DNA of 64,000 nucleotides from Antrihabitans stalactiti. GTDB lineage: Bacteria; Actinomycetota; Actinomycetes; Mycobacteriales; Mycobacteriaceae. Below are positions 29,801 to 38,357 of the stretch, in pieces. Positions within the stretch are counted from its first letter, which is position 1. Each line of letters begins with the position of its first letter. The notes under the pieces are model-generated. The model saw only the letters and a program-made list of their open reading frames with translations. It was not told where the DNA came from and searched no databases. Location: NCBI RefSeq assembly GCF_012932915.1, contig NZ_VCQU01000003.1, positions 62,001 through 126,000 of the forward strand. The letters run 5' to 3'. Both the position numbers and the translations under genes were made by a program.

Positions 29801-32084
29801 TCGAGGCGAACTTCTCGCACACCTCGCCCGGGAGCACCTCACCGCCGACCGGCACGAAGCGCAGCGCATGCCAATCACGCACTTCCGGGAGCAGCAGAAA
29901 GCTGCTCAACATCGACGGCACCATATGCAGGACCGTGACGCCCTGGGCCGTGATGACGTCGGCCACGTATCGCACGTCGCGGAACGCATTCGGTTTCGGC
30001 ACTACCAAACGGGCGCCGAGGGTCAAGGTGACGAAGATGTCCAGCAGCGATGCATCGAAGCTCACCGAGGACGACTGCAGCAAACGGTCGTCGGCGGTCA
30101 TTCCGAAGTCGGCGTTGAAACTCTCCAAGTGCTCGGCGATCGCACCGTGCCCGACCTGCACGCCCTTCGGCTTACCGGTCGAGCCCGACGTGTAGATGAC
30201 GTAGGCGAGGTTGTCCGGTCGCAGCGGTGAGCGACGGTCCGAGTCGGTCGGGTCGGCCTCGCTGAGTGCTGCGGCTGCGGTCTCGGCGGCCGCGAGGTCG
30301 TCGAGAGTCAACTGCAACTGCGGCTTGGCGTCGTCGATCAGATAGTCGATGCGATCCTGCGGGTAGGCGGGATCGATCGGAAGGTACGCGCCGCCGGACT
30401 TGAGGACTCCCAACACCGCGACGACGAATTCCACCGAGTTGGTCAACTGCAACGCCACGATGTCTTCCGGCCCAACTCCTTGCGCGATCAGCCAGTGCGC
30501 CAGCCTGTTCGCGCGGGCATTCAGTTCGCCGTAGGTGAACTTCTCGGTATCCGAGGTGATCGCGATCCGGTCTCGGCTGTTAGTCGCCTGCGCTTCGAAG
30601 ATCGCTGTCAAGGTGCTGAACTGCGGCTTTGTCAGCACCCCGTGCGACTGGCTGAGCACCTTGCCGCGTCCGGACTCGCCGAGCATGTCGACATCGCAGA
30701 TCCTCAGCGACGGGTCGGCCAGCGCGGCGTCGAGGAATCGCACGTAGTTGTCCAAGAATTGCTCGACGACCGTTCGCTCGAGCACATCACGCTGGTAATG
30801 CGCCTCGACGTGCGTGCCGGTGCGCCCGAATACCACCATGAACGCGAGCGGCTCCTGCGAGACCGTATTGCCGACATCGAGCTGTGTCACGGCGACGCCG
30901 TCGAACTCGAAGGCCACACGATCGATGCGCGCGCTGAAGCTCAATTCCACGAGTCCGGCGAGACCATCTCGGCCGGCTACGCGTCCCGGGTTGACCGCCC
31001 TGATCACGCGGTCGATGCCGAGCTTCTGGTGGGCGAACGCGCCGACGCAGGTCTCGCGCGTGGTGTCGACGAGCGCATCGAAATCGACTCGCGGGTCGAA
31101 CTGCGCGCGGACGAGGAGGCTGTTGCCGAAGTAGCCGATGAGCGAGTCCGCCGCGCCCCGCCGGTCGGTGACAGGCACCGATATCAGGAAGTCCGAGGAC
31201 GCGGTGTATCGATTGACCACGGCTTCGAACGCTGCGAGCAGCACCATGAACGAGGTCGCCGAATGCTTGCGCGCGAGCCCGTCGACCTGTGTCATTGCGT
31301 CGAGCGAGAGCGCCGCACTGACCGTCTCGGACCGCTTCGATGCGGCGCCGCTACGGCGAGCGGGCAGTTCCAGCGGCTCCGGCAGTGGCTGCAACTGCGA
31401 GCGCCAGTAGTCGAGCTCGGCGGGTTCGGCGGCGGACCGGTCAGCAGCGCCGAGTACCTCGACGTCGACGAACTGCGCTGCCAAGGTCGGCAACGGAGCC
31501 TGTGACGCATACGCGGCGTTGACGTCGGCGAAGAATACGCTCCAGGAATCGTCGTCCCAGGCGATGTGGTGCGTGACCAGCACGAGAACGACCTGGTCCG
31601 GCCCGGTCCGTACGAGGCTGATCCGCAACGGGCGCTCGACGGCAAGGTCGAAGCTGTGGCCATATTCTCGTCGAATGAGCACCTCGAGCCGACGCTCCCG
31701 ACTGGCGGCAGGCAACTCGGTGAGGTCGTGTTCCTGCCAGACCAGATCGCCGTCCGGCGTCGCGATCTGGAACGGCTCGCCCTCGTCGTCGACCGCGTAG
31801 GTCGTCCGCAGAATCTCGTGCCGCAGGACCAGCGCGGTGAAGGCCGCGTGCAGCCGTTCGGTGTCGATCGGCCCGACCAGGCGATACGCGACGCCGACGT
31901 TCAGGGTGGTGTCGTCGCGGTCGCGGGTCTGGAGGAACCACATCCGCCGCTGGCCGTCCGAGAGCGGATTGCGGTCCGAAGTGCGGGGTGCCGCAACCAC
32001 AACAGGCGCAGGGGCTGCGATACCGCCAGCGATCAGTCGCTGGCGGAGCAGTTGCTTGCGACGTTCGAGAACATCTTCCGACAT
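26817..32084 (-). CDS. mbtE: NRPS C-A-T-C-(A remnant)-T (MbtE-like)
   Basis: A 1755-residue synthetase. C1: HHIAWDDDSW near 172. A: VIYTSGSTGKPKG near 632 with HYGPTEA; T1: FFELGGHSLLATR near 1018. C2: HHMVADHWS near 1211. Then, instead of an A domain, only about 60 residues remain (near 1560-1620: RPAPGVRALVLDSAGRLVPR, GVVGELYLGG and DRVFRSGVRARW), equal to the A5-A7 stretch without the ATP-binding core. T2: FFALGGDSVISIQW near 1670. C1-A-T1 should add the first hydroxylysine; C2-T2 may form the ester or hand over the chain. M. tuberculosis MbtE (1682) is also longer than C-A-T. Confidence 0.88.
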   Translation of the reverse strand: MSEDVLERRKQLLRQRLIAGGIAAPAPVVVAAPRTSDRNPLSDGQRRMWFLQTRDRDDTTLNVGVAYRLVGPIDTERLHAAFTALVLRHEILRTTYAVDDEGEPFQIATPDGDLVWQEHDLTELPAASRERRLEVLIRREYGHSFDLAVERPLRISLVRTGPDQVVLVLVTHHIAWDDDSWSVFFADVNAAYASQAPLPTLAAQFVDVEVLGAADRSAAEPAELDYWRSQLQPLPEPLELPARRSGAASKRSETVSAALSLDAMTQVDGLARKHSATSFMVLLAAFEAVVNRYTASSDFLISVPVTDRRGAADSLIGYFGNSLLVRAQFDPRVDFDALVDTTRETCVGAFAHQKLGIDRVIRAVNPGRVAGRDGLAGLVELSFSARIDRVAFEFDGVAVTQLDVGNTVSQEPLAFMVVFGRTGTHVEAHYQRDVLERTVVEQFLDNYVRFLDAALADPSLRICDVDMLGESGRGKVLSQSHGVLTKPQFSTLTAIFEAQATNSRDRIAITSDTEKFTYGELNARANRLAHWLIAQGVGPEDIVALQLTNSVEFVVAVLGVLKSGGAYLPIDPAYPQDRIDYLIDDAKPQLQLTLDDLAAAETAAAALSEADPTDSDRRSPLRPDNLAYVIYTSGSTGKPKGVQVGHGAIAEHLESFNADFGMTADDRLLQSSSVSFDASLLDIFVTLTLGARLVVPKPNAFRDVRYVADVITAQGVTVLHMVPSMLSSFLLLPEVRDWHALRFVPVGGEVLPGEVCEKFASILDATLRNHYGPTEAIVSSTHYAVEEPQGTRIVPIGTPNRNVYLYLLDDALQLVPTGVVGEIYLGGDQVARGYLDRRGLTAERFVADPFHPGGRIYRSGDLARRNTDGDLEFVGRSDQQVKVRGFRIELGEVEAAIAAHDDVAHCVVIATERPEIGSILVAYVVPAAGVESIDADEVKTRVAATLPEHMVPTAVLTIDEIPITAHGKLDRAALPEPMAASAAEHRAPSTPTEVRLAALFARILGRDTVGADDSFFELGGHSLLATRLVAQVRTEFNVDIDVRTPFDAPTVVGLASVIDAEAMIPKGAQRPPITRRDRPERVPLSYSQLAMWFQRRLEGPSAVGNIPLAVRIDGPLDEEALVAAIGDVVERNGSLRTTFPEHDGIPFQQVNPAASVVVGRTQLDGDQERLDRELAEAAQHSFAVESEPLFRPHLFTLTDDVRVLSLLVHHMVADHWSFDALFKDLATAYAARRAGSGAPDWPDRELQYADYAIWQRELFDKAPGTGAVSGLAQQQIDYWRTALAGAPDEIVVAHDRPRPASLGVRGAATSFSVPAQLRERLKATAELVGTTEFMVYQAALGTLLHKLGAGDDVPVGTPIAGRVDAATDDLIGLFANIVVLRTDFTGDPTMRMILSRVRDDALGAYSNQDIPVERLVEALNPPRTRSRNPLFQVMLHFRETAPDRVDLAGSALTVLPFDFDIAYLDVSVSFFADAEGGFDGGVILNTDLYDEASGQEFADRLLRVLTSFADDVDAAVGDVDVLTRGERVQLLEWGHANQLDLEAASTAPDLSVDDLAQVLFGGSDPIRGRPAPGVRALVLDSAGRLVPRGVVGELYLGGSGQGDRVFRSGVRARWESDGVLVLVVLEEKRQAQEAVLAGAAATDTEHQLIELLEELLEIEDVGREDGFFALGGDSVISIQWAGRATQAGLPLTPQMVFEYLTIAELASAIDRALDSGVTAEKPAEPVVEQSHAPMAVSGLSEDALAMLGSAWQARQ

Positions 32085-32119
32085 GGAACGAAACCCCTAA
32101 GCGTGTTGGAAATTTGCGG

Positions 32120-35100
32120 CTAGTTCTGCACGAGAAGTCGAACGACTTCATCGAGCGACGCACCGCCGAGAATCGCGGACACCGGCAACTCCCGGTCGAG
32201 CGACGACTTGACCCGTTTGCGGAAGTCCAGCGCCTGCAGTGAGTCGAGACCGAGCGCGACCAGCGGTATCGACGTGTCGATCAGGTCTGCGTCGTCGATG
32301 CCCATGACGCGGTTGAGCTCATGCAGGACGACGTTCGCGAAGTCGATGCTCGGCGTTGCGAGAACCGGTACTGCAACAGCCGGCGCGGCATCGGCGGGTT
32401 TGACGACTGTTGGCGGCGCATCGAGCTCACCGAGTTCGGACAGCAACGGTCCGTACCCGAACGACCCCAACACCGATCGCACGACCGACCAGTCGGCAGC
32501 GGCGACGATCGCATTGCGACGGTCGTCGGTCAGACCGACAGCGATCGCATCGGCCGGCGCCATCGGGATCACGCCGGTGCTCCGCAATCGAGCCAGTCCG
32601 GCGGCGTCGAGGTCGAAATGGACACTCCACATGCCCCACCCGATGGCAACCGCGTCGATGCCGTCAGCGCGCAACCGCTGAGCAAGCACGTCGAGGATTC
32701 GGTTGGTGACCGCATAAATCACTTGGCCACGGCCACCCAAGTTCGCGGCGATCGACGAGCACAGCACGACGCGGGCCTGCTCGGTGCGATGCAACGCGCG
32801 CAACACGTTATCGACCCCGACGACCTTGGCTCGTGCGGCTGACTCCACGTGTTCGGCAGTGATGTCGGCGAATTCGGAATCGGAGTAGTCGACCGCCGAG
32901 TGCACGATGAGGCTGGCCGGTGCCAGCGCTGCGCTCAGCTCGGCGACCTCCGCCTCGTCGCCGATGTCGCACGCGATCACGGCGACCTGGGTACTACCGA
33001 TCGACCTGATCTTGCGTACCCGGTCTGCGGTGGCCGCACTCTCGCCGGACCGGCTGAGCAGCGTGATCCGTTCCGCGCCTGCACGAGCGAAGTGCTCGCC
33101 GAATTCCAGGCCGAGCTTGCCGGTGCCGCCGGTGATGACGACATGGGACAGGTCCGCGTCGAATGCCTCGTCGGCTGCGGGTGCGGCTTCGACGAGCCGC
33201 TTCACGTAGACCTTCCCGCCGCGCAACGCCAGCTCGGACTCTGTCGCAGTGTGCAGCGCCGACACGACGGCCGCGGCCTGCTCCGGCTTCGGCCGATCCA
33301 GCGATAGATCGAGGTGCCGGAAAGCAATGTCCGGGTATTCGGTTCCGATGCAACGGAACCCCGCACTCACCGAACCGTTGAACAATTCCGGCGCAGCGTC
33401 GCCGTCGAGCACAGTTTCGCCACTCGTCGTCACCAACCAGCAGTCGACGAGCCCGGCGCGCACTTGCGGCCACCACTCGCGGTCACCGAAGAACCGCGCG
33501 ACCGCCGCAATTGTTGCCGTCGCATCCAGCTCGGTCGGCTCCGGCAGCAGCACGACCAAGGTGTCGAATCCGCTCGTCTCGGGCACGAGTCGACGTGCTG
33601 TCGCGCCGTGCTCGATCGCTTCCGCTTCCAGCGCCGTGACCAGGTCGCCGTTGGCATCCGCGAGGTCCACCACCGCGATGGTCCTGGGCTCGAGCAACGA
33701 CCGCCGACCCAACTTCACCCAGGTCTCGACGAGCCGGTGCGGGTACGTGGCCGGTGCATCCGCGGCAAGGGCTTCGTCGGACAGATACGGCAACCAGAGT
33801 TTGCGGTCGTTCATCACGACGGTCGGGAAGCCGCGCAGCGGCAGTTCCACCGGCGCATCATCGTCGGTGCGGAGCACCTCCCACGGATAGTTCGCGTCGT
33901 GTACCGCGATGGTCGCGAGATTCCGGGTGAACTCCCCCAGGTCCGGTGCGGTCCGTCGGGACGTGCCCGCCACTCGGAACGCGCCATCTGTTACGACGGT
34001 CGACAAGTTCTCCTGCACCGCCAACATCAGCGTCGGATGGTCGGCGATCTCGACGAAAGTATCGATGCCATGTCTTGTCGCGGCCGTGGTGATCGCCTGG
34101 TCGAAGCGGACCTTGTTCCGCAGATTCCAGTACCAGTACTCGTCGACGGGGAGATCGGCCGTGATCGCATCGCCGAGCGTTGCCCCGATGCACGGAATAT
34201 CGGTTTCGAAGAACACGTCGCTGTCGGTCTTTCCAGCGATCGCAGTGCGCAGGCCGTCTTGAAAGTCGTCGAGCATGCAGGTGTGCGCGGGGTACTGAAC
34301 GCGAATCTCTTTGGCGAAGGTCCCTTGCGCGACCAGCTTGTCGACGATGTCGCAGACTGCCGGCCGATTGCCGGAGATGCAGATCAGGTTCGGTGCATTG
34401 ATGACGGACAGCTCCATCCACCCCGAATGGCGGGCGAGCAGGGCCTCGCATTCGTCGCGGCCGATGCCGATGACCGCCATCGAGTAGCCCTCGGGGACGA
34501 TCGCGTCGACGACGACGGCTCGGGTCGTCACCACGCGGATCGCGTCGCGCTGCGAGATAGTGCCGGACAGGTAGGCAGCGGTGATTTCGCCCTGGCTGTG
34601 ACCGACCGTCACCGACGGCGCCACCCCGTACGAGCGCCACATCGCCGCGAGGCCGGCCATCTGCATGAACATTGCGGGCTGCACGATCTTGACGTTCGCG
34701 TCGATCGGACCCTCGTCTTCGAGAACGTACGACAACGGCGAGGAACCGTAGAGCTCCTGGAAAACTGCCTCACAGCTGTCGATTTCGGCCCTGAATGCGG
34801 GTGAGCGGTCGTAGAAGAGCCGTCCCATTCCGGGATGCTGGCCGCCCTGACCTGGAAAGACGTACCCGACACGGTGGCTCGCTGCCGGTGTCGTGGTCGC
34901 GACCACCTTGGAATGCTCTTCGCCTGCTGCGATCGCCCGCAGTGCGGCAAGCAGTTCGTCCCGGTCGGCGACCATCGCCAAGGCGCGGTAGCGGCGTGCG
35001 ACGCGGGTACGAAACAGCATCGACGCAATTCGGTCCGGCCCTATTTCGGGATGTGCCGTCGCATAGTCGAACAGCGCGGCTGCCTCGGTGCGCAGCGAAC

Positions 35101-35221
35101 TTGCGGAATCCGACGAGACGAGAACCGGTACGGTTCCGTCCGGAAGCTCATAGGCGGGAATTGTCCTGCTCCTTCTCGGCGGGCATCGCGATGATCGCGT
35201 GAGCGTTCGAACCCCCAGCAC
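32120..35221 (-). CDS. mbtD: Polyketide synthase AT-KR-ACP (MbtD-like)
   Basis: About 1033 residues. AT domain: VFPGQGGQHPGMG near 120 and GHSQGE near 207, with YPAH further on; GHSQG is more typical of methylmalonyl-CoA than malonyl-CoA transferases. KR domain: VVITGGTGKLGLEFGEHFA near 695 and catalytic Ser/Tyr in LCSSIAANLGGRGQVIYAV near 827. ACP: LGLDSLQALDFRKR near 990. It lacks KS and DH; the KS is the separate upstream gene, as in mycobactin loci. Product: an (alpha-methyl-)beta-hydroxy acyl chain. The only in-frame start is GTG 35221, a 74-base overlap with the KS gene; an ATG across the KS stop is out of frame. Confidence 0.88.
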   Translation of the reverse strand: MLGVRTLTRSSRCPPRRSRTIPAYELPDGTVPVLVSSDSASSLRTEAAALFDYATAHPEIGPDRIASMLFRTRVARRYRALAMVADRDELLAALRAIAAGEEHSKVVATTTPAASHRVGYVFPGQGGQHPGMGRLFYDRSPAFRAEIDSCEAVFQELYGSSPLSYVLEDEGPIDANVKIVQPAMFMQMAGLAAMWRSYGVAPSVTVGHSQGEITAAYLSGTISQRDAIRVVTTRAVVVDAIVPEGYSMAVIGIGRDECEALLARHSGWMELSVINAPNLICISGNRPAVCDIVDKLVAQGTFAKEIRVQYPAHTCMLDDFQDGLRTAIAGKTDSDVFFETDIPCIGATLGDAITADLPVDEYWYWNLRNKVRFDQAITTAATRHGIDTFVEIADHPTLMLAVQENLSTVVTDGAFRVAGTSRRTAPDLGEFTRNLATIAVHDANYPWEVLRTDDDAPVELPLRGFPTVVMNDRKLWLPYLSDEALAADAPATYPHRLVETWVKLGRRSLLEPRTIAVVDLADANGDLVTALEAEAIEHGATARRLVPETSGFDTLVVLLPEPTELDATATIAAVARFFGDREWWPQVRAGLVDCWLVTTSGETVLDGDAAPELFNGSVSAGFRCIGTEYPDIAFRHLDLSLDRPKPEQAAAVVSALHTATESELALRGGKVYVKRLVEAAPAADEAFDADLSHVVITGGTGKLGLEFGEHFARAGAERITLLSRSGESAATADRVRKIRSIGSTQVAVIACDIGDEAEVAELSAALAPASLIVHSAVDYSDSEFADITAEHVESAARAKVVGVDNVLRALHRTEQARVVLCSSIAANLGGRGQVIYAVTNRILDVLAQRLRADGIDAVAIGWGMWSVHFDLDAAGLARLRSTGVIPMAPADAIAVGLTDDRRNAIVAAADWSVVRSVLGSFGYGPLLSELGELDAPPTVVKPADAAPAVAVPVLATPSIDFANVVLHELNRVMGIDDADLIDTSIPLVALGLDSLQALDFRKRVKSSLDRELPVSAILGGASLDEVVRLLVQN

Positions 35222-36476
35222 CGAACGAGGACATGGCGCCGTAGCGCACGCCGTCCGTCGGCTCCCAGTGCTCCAACTTGGTCGCCAACCGCAACGACGA
35301 CCGATCCCAGTCGACCTGCGTTGTCGGATTGTCGGCGTACAGGCTCGGTGCGATCTGACCGTTGTCGGCGGAAACCAAAACCTTCAGCAGCCCGAGAATC
35401 CCGGACGCCGCCTGGGCATGGCCGAAGTTGGTTTTGACCGAGCCCAACAGCGGTCCGGTGCCTGCTGCGCCGTAGGTGTTCTGCAGCGCGGTCAACTCCA
35501 GCGGATCGCCGGTGGGCGTCGCAGTTCCGTGGCCCTCGATCATCGTGACCAGACCGGGATCGATGCCCGAGGCAGCGACCGTCTTCGAAACCAACCGTTC
35601 CTGCGCCTCCGCGCTGGGCACGATGATCGGTTTGCCTTTGCCGTTGTGGTTGATTCTCGTGGCCAGCACCCGACCGTAGATCCGGTGGCCGAGCCGTCGG
35701 GCACGGGATTCCCGTTCGACGACGACCACGCCGCCGCCTTCACCCCACACCGTTCCGGACGCGTCGTCCGCGTACGACCGCACGTGACCGTCCACCGCGA
35801 GAGCGTTGTTCTTCGCGAACTCGTAGAACGGAGCGGGTGAGCCCATAACGCAGACCGCGCCTGCCAGCGCCCACTCGCACTCATCGGCGCGGACAGCGTT
35901 CGCGGCGAGATGCAATGCCGTAAGCGATGACGCGCAGGCCGCGTCGACGCTGGTGGACGGCCCGGTCAGACCAAGGCTGTGCGACACCCGACCACAGACC
36001 GACCCGAGCGCGTAACCCGAGATCCGGTGCCCGGTGAACTCGTTGGCCGAGCCTGCTCGTGGCCCGTATTCACTCAGCGAGACGCCGATGTAGCAGCCGG
36101 CCTCCTCGCCCGCGACGGACGCCGGGTTGACGCCGGCATTCTCCAGCGCACGCCAGGCCAGGCGCATGATCACCCGCTGCTGTGGGTCCATCGCGATCGC
36201 TTCACGTGGCGACAAGCCGAAGAACAGTGCGTCGAAATCTGCTGCGCTGTCGAGGAACCCGCCCGCGTCGGGCACCGCGCCCCAACCTTCGCGCTCCCCC
36301 AGTGTCAGCAGTTCGCCGAGCGGCCAGCCGCGGTCGCGCGGCATCGGGCCGATCACTTCGCGTCCTTCCGACAGCACGGCCCAGAAGGACTCGAGGCGGT
36401 CGACGCCGCCGGGAGCCTCGACGGCCATCCCCGAAATGACGATGTGATCGCGAGCCGCGGCTGGTGCGCTGCTCAT
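35148..36476 (-). CDS. mbtC: Ketosynthase (MbtC-like)
   Basis: A 442-residue stand-alone beta-ketoacyl synthase. The active-site Cys is in STSVDAACASSLTALHLAAN near 165, the first His in EGHGTATPTGD near 310 and the second in KTNFGHAQAASG near 345, so the catalytic triad is complete. It should condense a fatty acyl starter with the extender on the AT-KR-ACP protein. Start ATG 36476 overlaps the stop of the thioesterase gene (ATGA). The much longer frame to 36845 is antisense shadow. Confidence 0.92.
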   Translation of the reverse strand: MSSAPAAARDHIVISGMAVEAPGGVDRLESFWAVLSEGREVIGPMPRDRGWPLGELLTLGEREGWGAVPDAGGFLDSAADFDALFFGLSPREAIAMDPQQRVIMRLAWRALENAGVNPASVAGEEAGCYIGVSLSEYGPRAGSANEFTGHRISGYALGSVCGRVSHSLGLTGPSTSVDAACASSLTALHLAANAVRADECEWALAGAVCVMGSPAPFYEFAKNNALAVDGHVRSYADDASGTVWGEGGGVVVVERESRARRLGHRIYGRVLATRINHNGKGKPIIVPSAEAQERLVSKTVAASGIDPGLVTMIEGHGTATPTGDPLELTALQNTYGAAGTGPLLGSVKTNFGHAQAASGILGLLKVLVSADNGQIAPSLYADNPTTQVDWDRSSLRLATKLEHWEPTDGVRYGAMSSFGAGGSNAHAIIAMPAEKEQDNSRL

Positions 36477-37228
36477 GCCGTCGTGCTGCGCACAGGCGTG
36501 AGCAGCTCCGCAATTTCGTCGATGTTGTCGTTCAAGTAGAAATGTCCGCCATCGAATACGGTGACGTCGACGCCGGAATCCGAATGTCGCGACCATCCGC
36601 GCAGGTCGGCAATGGTGATGAAAGGATCGTCGTCGCCGCCGACGGTGTGAATGCGCGCATTGACCTTCACGCCCGCTGCGCACGAATAGCTGTCGAACGC
36701 CCGATAGTCCTTCTTGATCACGGGTAGCGCCATCTTCATGATCTCGCGACTGCCGAGCACCGCGGCACCAGTCCCGTTCAACGTCTCGAGGTGATCGAGG
36801 ATCGCGTCGTCGGACGCCGGGTGATTCGGTTGCGCCTCGACGCAATCGGGAGCAACAGCTGCCGACACGGTCAAGAGGCGAACGTCGAGTCCGGCGGCCT
36901 CAGCGGCGCGAACGAACTCGAAGGCGACGATGGCACCCATGCTGTGGCCGAAGATGGTGATGGGTCCGCCCCGGTTGAAGGTCGAGGTCGAGAACTCTGC
37001 CAGCGCGCCGTGGGCGAGTTCGGGCAGTGTCTCCGCAGCTTCTTCGCGCGCACGGTCCTGCCGTCCGGGGTATTGGAAGACGACGACATCGAAGGTCTCG
37101 CTCAGCTTCTTCGAGAACGTGCGATACGTCGATGCGCCGCTTCCCGCGTGCGGGAATATCAACAGCGTGGGGTTGTCCGCGGCACTCGGCTTGTGAAACT
37201 GCCGGCTCCACGCAAGGCTTCGAGCCAT
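36473..37228 (-). CDS. mbtT: Type II thioesterase (MbtT-like)
   Basis: A 251-residue editing thioesterase of the NRPS/PKS type. LLIFPHAGSGASTYRTFSK holds the oxyanion region, IFGHSMGAIVAFEF the nucleophile Ser (near 97), and VTVFDGGHFYLND the catalytic His near the C-terminus. It removes wrong or stalled acyl groups from carrier proteins. It is the first gene of the left-arm operon, about 64 bases from the iron box at 37292-37310, and overlaps the KS gene by four bases. Confidence 0.9.
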   Translation of the reverse strand: MARSLAWSRQFHKPSAADNPTLLIFPHAGSGASTYRTFSKKLSETFDVVVFQYPGRQDRAREEAAETLPELAHGALAEFSTSTFNRGGPITIFGHSMGAIVAFEFVRAAEAAGLDVRLLTVSAAVAPDCVEAQPNHPASDDAILDHLETLNGTGAAVLGSREIMKMALPVIKKDYRAFDSYSCAAGVKVNARIHTVGGDDDPFITIADLRGWSRHSDSGVDVTVFDGGHFYLNDNIDEIAELLTPVRSTTA

Positions 37229-37291
37229 TCTGACTACTCCGTGTTCTGGCGGAATTCGGTCGTTGGTTCACGACGCCAGGCCGTTCGTAGC

Positions 37292-37310
37292 TTAGCGTAG
37301 GCTAGCCTAA
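37292..37310 (-). promoter_or_regulatory. Iron box upstream of the TE-KS-PKS-NRPS operon
   Basis: TTAGCGTAGGCTAGCCTAA matches the IdeR/DtxR consensus at 16 of 19 positions, the best in the window. It lies between the end of the formyltransferase gene and the thioesterase start on the minus strand. It predicts repression of the left-arm biosynthetic operon when iron is sufficient. Confidence 0.85.
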
Positions 37311-37313
37311 CAT

Positions 37314-38270
37314 CTACCGCTGGGACCGATCGACCGTGCTCGCAAAGAAGCCGCCACGCGCGAGAAAATCGGTGGCGACATGGACGGTGTCATCGTCGGT
37401 ACGGACCTTCTTGATCAACAGGCCGAGGTTGTGCCCACGGAACGAATCGGGGCCGACGACGACCGCCATGCCGTCACCCTCGCGCACGAACACTCGTCCC
37501 GCAGTGCCGCCGTATCGGACCTTCGCGACGGCGGCGTCCACGATCCGCAGCCGCTGACCGCGGTAGAACGTGTACGCGTTCGGATACGGATCGGCGAGTG
37601 CACGGACGAACCGCTCCAGGTCCTCGGCGGGCAGTCGCCAATCGATCAAGCTGTCGCTCTCGGACCGCTTGTGGAAAAACGTCCGCTCCGCCGGGTCTTG
37701 CGGCGTCCAGGTAGCGGTTCCGGCCTCCAACTCGGCCAACGCTTCCTTCAATACGTCCGGGATCAGGTCCATCGTCATCTCGACCAACGCGGGCGCAGTG
37801 TCGGTCGGCCTGATCTCGATCGAGCGCTGCACCAGGATGTCGCCGGCATCGAGTTCTTCGTCCATTCGATGCACCGTCAGCCCGGTGTGGGTGTGACCAC
37901 TGATCACGGCCCACAGCACCGGCGAGAATCCGGCGAACTTGGGCAGCAACGAGTCGTGCAGATTCAGCGTCCCGTGCGGCGGCAAGTTGTACAGCTCAGC
38001 AGGCATCCAGGTGTACCAACTGTTCACGACGATGACGTCGGGTGCGGCTGCGGCGACCTTGTCGATCGTCTCCCGGTCCACGCGTTCGGTGATGTGCACG
38101 TCGATGTCGTTCCCCTTGGCGAGGTCTTCGACCGAGTCCGACCAGAGCGACTTGTACGCGTGCTCGCTCGCCGGATGGGTAACCGACAGCACGACTTCGT
38201 GGTCCGAGTCGATCAAGGCCTGCAAAGTCCTGTATCCCCAGGTCTGATAGCCGAACGTCACAACGCGCAT
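37314..38270 (-). CDS. N10-formyl-THF-dependent hydroxamate formyltransferase
   Basis: A 318-residue protein of the methionyl-tRNA/UDP-sugar formyltransferase family. The catalytic set is present: NLHDSLLPKFAGFSP (Asn and His, near 105-115) and EELDAGDI (Asp, near 145). A C-terminal OB-like domain follows. The housekeeping Fmt has a different C-terminal domain; position between two iron boxes in a siderophore locus marks this as a tailoring enzyme that formylates an N-hydroxylated lysine side chain, completing a bidentate formyl-hydroxamate. It takes the place of the long-chain acyltransferase MbtK of mycobactin loci, which I do not see here. Confidence 0.85.
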   Translation of the reverse strand: MRVVTFGYQTWGYRTLQALIDSDHEVVLSVTHPASEHAYKSLWSDSVEDLAKGNDIDVHITERVDRETIDKVAAAAPDVIVVNSWYTWMPAELYNLPPHGTLNLHDSLLPKFAGFSPVLWAVISGHTHTGLTVHRMDEELDAGDILVQRSIEIRPTDTAPALVEMTMDLIPDVLKEALAELEAGTATWTPQDPAERTFFHKRSESDSLIDWRLPAEDLERFVRALADPYPNAYTFYRGQRLRIVDAAVAKVRYGGTAGRVFVREGDGMAVVVGPDSFRGHNLGLLIKKVRTDDDTVHVATDFLARGGFFASTVDRSQR

Positions 38271-38293
38271 GGTCTCGCTTTCGTAGGCATTAG

Positions 38294-38312
38294 CTAGGCT
38301 AGGCTAGCCTAC
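38294..38312. promoter_or_regulatory. Iron box between formyltransferase and siderophore-binding protein
   Basis: CTAGGCTAGGCTAGCCTAC matches the IdeR/DtxR consensus at 15 of 19 positions, and the surrounding TAGGCTAGG repeats allow overlapping registers. The gap between the two divergent starts is 87 bases, so one box probably controls both genes. Confidence 0.8.
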
Positions 38313-38357
38313 CTAAATTCAGGACTGCACCGAGCAGCCGGATGAGGAGTACGAACG

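Noticed and set aside
32085-32119. Separate promoter between the PKS and the C-A-T-C-T NRPS
   Set aside because: Only 35 bases, with an AGGGG ribosome site but no iron box or -10/-35 elements I could recognise.
37314-38270. Housekeeping methionyl-tRNA formyltransferase (fmt)
   Set aside because: Family is right, but the C-terminal domain differs, no def/peptide-deformylase neighbour is present, and the gene lies between two iron boxes inside the siderophore locus.
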